Below are positions 56,392 through 64,000 of a stretch of DNA of 64,000 nt, in pieces. Every line of letters starts with the position of its first letter. Positions within the stretch are counted from its first letter, which is position 1. Source of the DNA: Cenococcum geophilum 1.58 (lineage: Eukaryota; Ascomycota; Dothideomycetes; Gloniales; Gloniaceae). The translations under genes were made by a program, and so were the position numbers. The stretch lies in contig KV748193.1 in assembly GCA_001692895.1 (NCBI GenBank), forward strand, positions 2,418,001-2,482,000. Direction: 5' to 3'. The notes under the pieces were generated by a model. That model searched no databases, was not told where the DNA came from, and saw nothing but the letters and a program-made list of their open reading frames with translations.

Positions 56392-56667
56392 CCTTAACCT
56401 TTTATAACTCCACCTCTATTAAAGATATTTAGCTAAAAATTAAAAATTAAACCCTCTAAAATATATTTGATTAAACTATAGTATATAATTATAATAATTT
56501 TTATAATAGGTATTAAAATTGAAACTTTAAAAACGATTATATTAATTTTAAATATATAAAATTGAAAAATTGAAAATCTTGAATAAAGAATTTCTATGTA
56601 TAAGTAGTTAAATTTAGATTTTGTTTAAATATCTTAAATAAAGGCGGAGTTATATAAGGTTAAAGGC
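56392..56667. mobile_element. AT-rich MITE-like element
   Basis: 276 bp with terminal inverted repeats of about 40 bp. Left end CCTTAACCTTTTATAACTCC, right end (inverted) CCTTTAACCTTATATAACTCC, both leading to AAGATATTTA. Interior is almost pure A/T with no coding frame. No TSD was confirmed. Confidence 0.65.
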
Positions 56668-57726
56668 TCGAGCGAGAGGCTATTACGTTTCGCTAAACCT
56701 CTCTACTTCGAACGTATGTAATTGTGAGTGGCCAAGGTATTGACCATGGTGTATAGTAATGATAAGCTTGCAAACAAATCGTTAGCTTGTCCATTCTCTT
56801 CCTACTTTAAAGTGGTGTTGTACTGGGATCACGGACGCAACTGCCAACCTTAGGCACTACTCACTCATGTCGCTCGCATTACAATCAATTATGCACTTGA
56901 GCCAAAACTCTCTACCACCAATAGGATTGCTTAGAATCCCGAAGGCGGTAAGATAGACTCTGATGAACCCGTTCAGTAATGCCTTAATAACACGACTGTA
57001 GAGGCCATATAAATTAAAAAAGACCTTAGTTGAATTAAAAGTTGTGTTTTACTTACTCTAGAGTATATAATAAGTTCCGTTTAGTTAACGTGGTTGATCG
57101 CATATGAATCCAAGTTATCTTCGTGATATGGCACGTGATTGATTGTAATGAAGCAGAGCGGCCGAGAGTCATGCGAAAATTGAAACCACAGAACAATAGC
57201 AACCACCTATTCAACACAATAGAATTATCTTCACCATCTCGCTCACAATAGTATCGTCTACTGCCTCAATACCTGTGCCATTTTTAACTGCTTTATTGTC
57301 TGGAATTACTTCTCCATCGATTCGTACCCGACCTCCCCACCACATCGCCCCACTACCATCAACTTCTCGACTTGTACAGCATCCGAACCCGACTCTGCGA
57401 GATTCCACCCTCTGACAACTGTTTGAAGACATCCGCGCGTCGGGAACCAATACTTGCTGGCCCCGGAAGAGTCATCCAACAGCTGTCCCGAAAGCGTTAA
57501 TCCAATAGACGCAGTAGCGATAACCCTCCTGATTGGCGAAACAATTGGACGGCATCCTTGGGCGGCAAAGACGAAACATAGGGCGACGCTGCCCTGACAC
57601 CTTTCTCTGACCCTCTCGCCGGTTTTCATATCGAGATTTGACTTTCTTCGAGACCGCGTCGCCTATTCTCAACCACCGCCGTCATCCGTTTCCAACGTAC
57701 GAGGGCGGTAACCTCATATCGTCAAA
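56668..57726. other. Gene-less stretch, MAPKK upstream region
   Basis: Composition returns to balanced. Minus-strand open frames between 57211 and 57672 overlap each other and have no family features. The last 70 bp before the MAPKK start are pyrimidine-rich, as is usual for fungal 5' leaders. No TATA box is evident. Confidence 0.5.
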
Positions 57727-59205
57727 ATGGCCGACGCTTTCAAGACAAAGACGATGAAGCGGAAGAATGTCAAGGGTCTTGCTCTAACCGCACCCCCACC
57801 TAAACCTTCAACTCCTTCCGCTGGTGACTCGCAGATACCTGGTGCGCTCGGAAACGATGAAAGTCGGACAGACACACTTGAGATTGGAGTGGAGTTCCGG
57901 TTGGACTTAAAGGCAGAAGATTTGATAGTAATGAAAGAGCTTGGTTCAGGGAATGGAGGCACAGTGAGTAAGGTACAGCACGCTGCTACAAAGGTTATAA
58001 TGGCGAGGAAGGTCAGTATACACTTTATCTTGGCTTTGGTTTGGCAATAGCTTGACTGAGACTGACGTACAAAAGATTATCCATGTCGAAGCAAAGAACG
58101 AAATTCGAAAACGCATCGTGAGAGAACTTCGAATTATGCATGACTGCAACTCTGAGTACATCGTGGCATTCTACGGGGCCTTTCAAAATGACACAGGCGA
58201 TGTCATCATGTGCATGGAGTATATGGATGTCGGGTAATTGCGTACTCTTTGTTGCATCGCTTCTGGCACGAAAACTAATGTAAACCTCTCGCTCACAGGT
58301 CGCTGGATTGGGTTTCTAAGACCTTCGGCCCAGTACGAGTTGATGTGTTAGGCAAGATTGCAGAGGCTGTACTTGGTGGCCTTGCATACCTTTACGCAGC
58401 GCACCGTATTATGCATCGCGACCTTAAACCTTCCAACATCCTAGTTAACTCCCGCGGGCAAATCAAGTTGTGCGATTTTGGCGTTTCGAGCGAACTGGAA
58501 GGTTCGATTGCAGAGACATTTGTAGGCACAGGAACATACATGGCTCCTGAGCGGATACAAGGTTCCCCTTATACCGTTAAGTCAGACGTCTGGAGTGTTG
58601 GTCTTACGTTGATGGAGCTTGCAATTGGCAAGTTCCCATTCGGCGGCGGTGAAAACGATGCGGATGAACCAGGAGGGCCGCAGGGTATTCTGGATCTTCT
58701 TCAGCAAATCGTTCTCGAGCCTGCGCCAAAACTCCCAAAGAGTGATGCTTTCCCATCCATTTTAGAAGAGATGATTGAGAAGTGTTTGATGAAGGATCCA
58801 GCGCAGCGACCAACTCCGAAGGAACTTTATGTAAGCTGCCCTTAAGCAATTTCAATCACTGTAGCACTAATATTGTTATAGGATGCAGACCCATTCCTTC
58901 TCGCTGCTAAACGAACACCAGTGGATCTTGAAGCTTGGGCAGTTAGTATGATGGAACGCCATAATCGCAAATCTCATCTCGCACCTCAAGCATCTCCATC
59001 TATCTCATCAACAGCCAGAACACCAACATCTAATGAGTCCATACTATCAGATACAAACGGGGCGGGTCCCGCCCCATCAAGACCCATGTATCCCATGAGA
59101 ACATCAAGTGCGTCTAGCCAAAACACCATGTCTCTACCAATTCGGCCAGCTCCTGCTCCTGGTAATTCGTCACCTCAAATTAGAAGGTGGGATCGTGAAG
59201 TTTAA
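57727..59205 (+). CDS. STE7: MAP kinase kinase, STE7/Fuz7 type
   Basis: Four exons (57727-58011, 58076-58233, 58299-58830, 58882-59205) give 432 residues; introns of 64, 65 and 51 bp are GT-AG and phase-consistent. The N-terminus has a basic MAPK-docking-like patch (KRKNVKGLAL). The kinase domain shows the glycine loop GSGNGGTV, catalytic Lys in VIMARK (K95), HRD loop MHRDLKPSN (D189), DFG (D207), activation loop S217-I-A-E-T221 with the MAPKK spacing for phosphorylation, and MAPER (E232). The C-terminal ~100 residues are Ser/Pro-rich and variable. Known role: phosphorylates the Fus3/Kss1-type MAPK in the mating, invasive growth and, in pathogens, infection cascade; activated by a Ste11-type MAPKKK. 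It acts in the cytoplasm. The symbol is by family; species names vary. Confidence 0.93.
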
Positions 59206-59853
59206 GATTTATAAAGAATCTCATCTCAAAGATTTAGTCGGAGGAAACGATGATCTTCCAAAGGTGGCTCATGTTTTCTCAATTTCAAAGAGTTCATTAT
59301 GGTTTTGCATGTTATTAACCTATTTAGTCAAAGGCTGTACATGAGATTGGTCTCGAATGTATTGGGGCGATGGACCCTTCATATTTCCCCTTCATTACAC
59401 TTTGTTCCAGCATTCAAATGGCGTGTCTTACTGGTTTTGCTTGGATCGCAGGCCTGGCGCCTTGACACATTCTTGCTCTGTTACTCCTCTTATATTGGAC
59501 TCATGGAAGCGAGCAAGAGGTAAAGCAAGGGCATTGAAGGGTTGCCATATTGGAGTATGTAGCTGAGAGGAAGCAATACCTGCTTTAGAAGGTCTTACAG
59601 TCGTTAAGTTTGATGTTAAGAGTCTCAGCAATCCGAGATTACTTGCCATTCTCAATTGGTGCCTTTCGCCTGAAGCACGAAGACGCGTATCTCACCAAAA
59701 CTTGCTCGGAATGCGTCATGACATATCTTCGTAGTATAGCTCCCTGGCTTCTTCCAAGCGACGACAGCCGCCACCTGAAAGGCTTCTAGCCCTACCCGAT
59801 AGCTTTCGGTTTTGGATGCCGCAAGCAACTTAATCATATACGTATTGCATGAG
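59206..59853. other. Gene-less stretch, MAPKK 3' flank
   Basis: Several short overlapping open frames on both strands, none with recognisable features. Probably the 3' UTR and intergenic sequence. Confidence 0.5.
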
Positions 59854-60181
59854 TTATCCCTTAACCCGCTAGTGTAAGAGCTTATCGATAAAGATTGGAC
59901 CGTGCACGAGCACCAGAGCACCAGAACACCAGAACAAAGGCTACGTAGGACTCAATTTAGCTGCAGCGTATGTAAAATACCGTTCCGCAGAAAGGGTAAA
60001 TGCTAGCAGCCTTATATCGATTAGCTTAACTCCCTAGATTAAATATACATACGTGTTTTCTATAGTAATTATCGAATATCACTAGCTTTAAATATTTAAG
60101 CACTGGTAATTGATCCTAGCCACCTGATTGGTTAGTCCTTATCGATAACTTCTGGACGCGAACTAGCGGGTTAAGGGATAA
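59854..60181. mobile_element. TIR MITE-like element upstream of the amylase
   Basis: 328 bp with matching ends: TTATCCCTTAACCCGCTAGT on the left and ACTAGCGGGTTAAGGGATAA on the right, a perfect 20-bp pair. A second matched segment, TTATCGATAA, lies inside (about 59882 and 60140). It holds a small ACCAGARC tandem (about 59910-59935). No convincing TSD. It may belong to a DNA-transposon family, superfamily unassigned. Confidence 0.8.
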
Positions 60182-60234
60182 TACCTAATCACGGATTTCC
60201 ACCACCCACAAATGCTTTGGTCATCATCTATCTT

Positions 60235-60240
60235 CCCCGC
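60235..60240 (-). promoter_or_regulatory. Possible CreA carbon-catabolite repressor site
   Basis: CCCCGC, i.e. GCGGGG on the minus strand, fits the SYGGRG consensus. Such short sites occur by chance, so its weight comes from the second copy at 60359 and the downstream amylase. Confidence 0.35.
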
Positions 60241-60358
60241 AATTAGGATCCCCTTTTGTTCTATTTATCCGCCCGAGCCTCAAGCCTAACCGCGACTTCC
60301 ACGGAGCTTCATTTTCTTTCTAGAAGGCTTCTAGAAGAGGGGGAAAGACCATGAAGCA

Positions 60359-60364
60359 CCCCGC
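60359..60364 (-). promoter_or_regulatory. Possible CreA carbon-catabolite repressor site
   Basis: A second CCCCGC, 124 bp downstream of the first. Pairs of CreA sites are typical of repressed promoters, consistent with an amylase gene. Confidence 0.35.
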
Positions 60365-60625
60365 ATACCGAGCAGATATCATTCCAGATGCGAATCTTGT
60401 CTCCATGTAATGACCCAAAAGGCAGCGAGTCCATCTGACCTCGGTAATCCATACGGCCCCTGGCAATGAACCTTGCGCCATGTCCCGAAACTCAAAAATC
60501 GCGACTTCTGTCGACTTTTCTATTGCCTTTTCTCTACTGGTTTACGGTGAGAAGCGGCGTTCCACTTCAGGGATTCAGCGTGGCGTTTTCGCGCGATGAT
60601 TCGTTTGGTGCGGCTGCGCTAGGGA

Positions 60626-60633
60626 TATAAAAG
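60626..60633 (+). promoter_or_regulatory. TATA box of the amylase gene
   Basis: TATAAAAG, 171 bp before the chosen ATG at 60797. Transcription would be expected to begin near 60655-60665. Confidence 0.65.
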
Positions 60634-60796
60634 AGATTGAAGGATTGCTTCGGACTGGTTGCCTCGAGCATTCAGTCCAGAGGCTTTAAGGGGCATTAAA
60701 TACTACACTGCTCTACCTATGAGATTTTCTGTTTCTCGCGTCACTCTTCATTCAACCGTCTCCCGCGTGTTGCGTTTCTTGTTGGAAGAAAACAAC

Positions 60797-62602
60797 ATGA
60801 GAATGAAGCGAAGCATCCTTGCAGCTGTGGCTTTCACCAGCGTTACCGTAAATGCGGCCACTGCCGCAGAATGGCGCTCAAGATCTATTTATCAAGTTCT
60901 TACTGATCGGTGAGGCATTCTATAAAATAAATTCCGAATAGTTCGACTAATATTTGACAGATTTGGCCGGGCGGATAATAGCACAACGGCTACCTGCAAT
61001 ACTGAGGATCGCGTGTATTGTGGTGGCACCTATCAAGGCATTATTAATCATTTAGATTACATTCAGGATATGGGATTTACTGCCGTAAGTTTCCGACGAG
61101 GTGAATAATGGATGGGAAATTGACAATATATTCTAATTAGATTTGGATTTCTCCAATTACCTACAATCTACCTCAAGACACTGCATACGGTTACGCTTTT
61201 CATGGCTATTGGCAGCAAAATCTATATGCTTTAAACTCTAATTTTGGCACCGCAGCCGAACTGAAGGCTCTGGCTACTGCGCTGCACAACCGTGAAATGG
61301 TATGATATTCTCATACGCTTTTCTTGTCTCGTTTCTTTCTTTGAAGTAATAAACCTTCAAGATTTTTGTTCATTTACTAATTTTTTTTCTTTGCAGTATC
61401 TAATGGTCGACATCGTCGTCAACCATCTTGGTTGGAATGGCAGTGAAAATAGCGTTGTCTACTCCGACTTCTACCCCTTCAATCAGGCGTCTTACTACCA
61501 TCCATATTGTGCTATTACGAATTACGATAACCAAACCAACGTTGAAGATTGCTGGTTGGGTGATTCAAACGTTGAGCTGGTTGATTTGAAAACTGAGGAT
61601 CCCAGTGTGGCGAGTATGTACCAGACGTGGATTACGCAACTGGTCTCAAATTATTCAAGTAAGTTTGAGCATTCTCGTCGATTTTGATAACTTGAAACTA
61701 ATGATCCATCAGTTGACGGTCTTCGTATTGATACTGCTAAGCATGTCGATAAAGCTTTCTGGCCAGGATTCAACAATGCCTCTGGTGTTTTCTGCACTGG
61801 TGAGGTCTATGATGGAGACCCAGCCTACACCTGCCCATATCAAGATTACTTGGACAGCGTGTTGAATTATCCAATGTAGAACCTCTGTTATATCCTAGAG
61901 CCTATGCTGCATCACTAACAGTCATTCAGCTACTACCCACTCACCGCAGCCTTCGAATCCACGTCCGGCAGCATCTCCAACCTCGTCAACGAACTGAACA
62001 CTATGAAATCTACTTGCAAAGACACTACACTTCTGGGCAGCTTCTCCGAGAACCATGACGTACCACGCTTTGCGTCTTACACATCCGACTACTCTCTGGC
62101 CAAAAACATCATCGCCTACACTATTCTTTCAGACGGCATTCCGATCATCTACGCTGGTCAAGAGCAACACTATTCGGGGGGCAACGACCCCTACAATCGC
62201 GAAGCCACCTGGTTGTCCGGCTACAGCACATCTGCTACGCTGTATACACATGTCGCAAGCCTGAATCAGATCCGCAACCAGGCTATCTGCAAGGACAGCA
62301 CCTACCTAACGTACCAGAACTGGGTCATCTACTCTGACTCCTCCACCATTGCTATGCGCAAAGGCTATGATAACAAGCAGATCATCACGGTGCTGTCGAA
62401 CCTCGGCGCGAGCGGGAGCAGCTACACATTGAGTTTAAGCAACACCGGCTGGAGCTCTGGCACTTCGGTCGTCGAAGTTCTGAGTTGCACGGCGGTAACG
62501 GTGGACAGCAGTGGTAATCTGCCAGTTCCGATGGCCTCAGGCTTGCCTCGTGTCTACTATCCTCTTGCTCAGCTGACAAGCAGTGGAATCTGCGGAAAAT
62601 GA
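60797..62602 (+). CDS. Secreted alpha-amylase, GH13
   Basis: Six exons (60797-60909, 60961-61084, 61141-61299, 61397-61658, 61713-61875, 61930-62602) give 497 residues, close to the ~499 of fungal TAKA-type amylases. Introns are 51-97 bp, GT-AG, with frame kept. The start is [17 protein letters not shown], a signal peptide (residues 1 to about 24); an upstream in-frame ATG at 60719 would add 26 residues ahead of it and is less likely. Catalytic residues visible: region [10 protein letters not shown], nucleophile D226 in GLRIDTAKH, acid/base E250 in [11 protein letters not shown], and D317 in SENHDVPRF. It hydrolyses internal alpha-1,4 bonds of starch and glycogen outside the cell. No starch-binding domain is visible at the C-terminus. 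The promoter has a TATA box and possible CreA sites, suggesting glucose repression. Confidence 0.95.
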
Positions 62603-62678
62603 ATGTAGCTTGCTTGCGTGTAGATTTGGTAGCGCGGGTAGTGTCCTTGAATTTTTGGGCGTGGTTTAAGGGTAGATT

Positions 62679-63996
62679 ATGGGGATGGTATATTTTAATG
62701 TTAGGGAGAAAGGACGGACACAATGGAGACTGCTCGTTTCATCTGCGGATCCTTTGAGCTCTACGAACTATCTTGCCCATAGCTATCGCTGGGGTTCATC
62801 GCAAGTGTTTTTCTTGACCCGTAAGACTGGCAGACTTTCGATGTGGAAGACCGATCCATGCACTACCCCAGACATTCAAGGATCTTGTGACTATCGCGCG
62901 CCGTTTCTCCATCAGATACATCTGGACGATTGGAGGAATGACATTGAAAAGTCCCAATTCCACAAAAGAGGATGGGTACTGCAAGAGCGGCTTCTAGCCC
63001 CGCGCGTTTTGCACTTCGGAAAGCGGCAGGTTGATTGGGAATGCTATCAAACTCAAAAATCCAAGAGGTCCCCTCTAGGGGTGCGATACCAAGGATATCG
63101 ATTGAAAGACTTCAATACTCTGTTTCGAAATTCTGGTCCCAAGAAAGCTCACGTACGGCCTGGACTGGCTGCTCATTCAGCGCTAGCCTTTAGGTATGAC
63201 ATTCTCAGCGCTTACATGGGTGTAATTTAACCTATTCTAGTGACAGGCTGGTGGCTCTGTTAGGCCTTGCGGGGCTGTTTGAGGGAAAGACTGGTGACTA
63301 ATATGTAGCGGGACTCTGGAATCATATCTCTGGGGACTATTCACATGGACCCCATTGGGTGATGGTGCAAGGAGGATATCCGTTTGTAGAGCGCCTTATC
63401 AGTCATGAGCAGCTCTAGAATTAGGGAAGAACTAACGCTATGTATTCAATAGATGTTATGAAAACTACACACCATTGATTACGGCCTTAGAAGTTTGAGT
63501 GGCTTCTCCCGTAGAACGGAATAGCAGCACTGTCAGCGATACATCACTCATTATTAAGGCGCTCTTTATGGAAGCCATTTATCGCCGGATAGATAATAGG
63601 ACTCTACTCGAGACGGACGGTAAAACCATTAGGGGAAGTGTTAACCCGGATATTTCTACGGAGGTATTATACGACGGTCAGCTGCTCTGTTGCTTGCCTC
63701 TCTATGCGGACTTTGATAAGAATAAAAATGTGCTCAGCATCACAGGTCATGTTGTCCAACCAGTACCGTATGAGGACAGCGGCTTTACCTGTCCTGGGTG
63801 GTTTTGCATGTTAGGTCAAAATGATATTCACAACCTTCTAGGTGTTTGCGTAGACGAGAATGACATTCGGTTCGGAAAGTCACGTTCAGGGCTAAATTTG
63901 AAGAACCTCAGTAAGTTGTTGTTCTTCGCTGATGCTATGATAGGCATAATCCCGGATTTCGGGACATGCTTCGGCCTGCTAGACCTTTTTCGGTAA
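62679..63996 (+). pseudogene. Decayed HET-domain gene
   Basis: The first frame (62679-63230) starts inside a HET domain, with AHSYRWGSSQ, and jumps almost at once to RGWVLQERLLAPRVLHF (about 62967). The family's central stretch with the WIDSLCIIQD-type motif is missing, so an internal deletion is likely. Immediately downstream, a different frame gives LVALLGLAGLFEGKTGD (about 63248), a stop (TAA where Gln is expected), then YVAGLW. A last frame (63499-63996) reads RGSVNP...LPLYADF...SITGHVVQPV...GFTCPGWFCM, the layout of a HET-protein C-terminus, ending in a stop at 63994-63996. No upstream N-terminus fits in the 76 bp to the amylase stop. HET proteins act in vegetative incompatibility; this copy cannot. 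The last frame alone could still be annotated as a gene by software. Confidence 0.75.
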
Positions 63997-64000
63997 TCTG

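Larger units (their letters stand above)
60182..60625. other. Amylase promoter region
   Basis: No coding frame. Contains two CreA-type sites and leads to the TATA box at 60626. Confidence 0.5.

Noticed and set aside
57211..57672. Minus-strand frames upstream of the MAPKK
   Set aside because: Mutually overlapping, no family features, located in a leader/promoter region.
59652..59921. Minus-strand frame of 89 codons
   Set aside because: Runs into the TIR element and has no recognisable motif.
60719..60796. Upstream in-frame ATG as amylase start
   Set aside because: It would place 26 residues with no hydrophobic core ahead of a clean signal peptide starting at 60797. Not excluded by the TATA position.
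1..64000. tRNA or rRNA genes
   Set aside because: I saw no A/B box pairs with a convincing cloverleaf and no rRNA core words; a covariance search would be needed to be certain.

Overview
The window comes from a filamentous ascomycete (Pezizomycotina). The evidence is short GT-AG introns of about 49-97 bp in the intact genes, a HET-domain remnant, a fungal secreted alpha-amylase, a pheromone/filamentation-type MAP kinase kinase, a DUF3435 tyrosine recombinase relic, and large tracts mutated in the style of repeat-induced point mutation (RIP: CpA and TpG replaced by TpA). The MAPKK N-terminus looks most like Leotiomycetes to me, but that is a weak impression from memory.

Layout. 1-4848: a dead DUF3435 recombinase (Starship-captain superfamily) on the minus strand with C2H2-like and chromodomain segments, beside an unassigned relic. 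4849-16475: copia element 'copia-A', plus strand, split by a second copia ('copia-B', 9534-15828, 5-bp TSD GAAGT). 16476-18364: a gene-poor island with a broken RING-finger locus. 18365-30069: a second copia-A in inverted orientation (TSD GATAT), split by a chromodomain gypsy ('gypsy-C', 19311-25655, TSD GTAAT). 30070-33935: LTR scraps, an intact RING gene, a TIR/MITE-like element and a frame-broken RING gene. 34216-38749: an intact five-exon SPT6 gene. 39463-40255: a 12/15-bp tandem array arranged as one long inverted repeat. 40629-51389: a dead piggyBac DNA transposon split by a chromodomain gypsy ('gypsy-E', 43229-51179, TSD AGAAC). 51503-56244: a dead DIRS/Ngaro-type tyrosine-recombinase retroelement with perfectly phased split direct repeats (A1-ORFs-B1-A2-B2). 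56392-56667: an AT-rich MITE. 57727-64000: a gene-rich end with an intact STE7-type MAPKK, another MITE, an intact secreted alpha-amylase and a decayed HET gene.

The only genes that look functional are SPT6, the MAPKK, the alpha-amylase and probably one RING gene. Everything between is a nested transposon graveyard, so the window shows the two-speed pattern of AT-rich repeat blocks alternating with GC-balanced gene islands. Five ends-defined insertions could be resolved to the base with target-site duplications or split repeats. The least ordinary items are the DUF3435-C2H2-chromodomain relic, the Ngaro element with intact repeat architecture, and the 0.8-kb inverted minisatellite.
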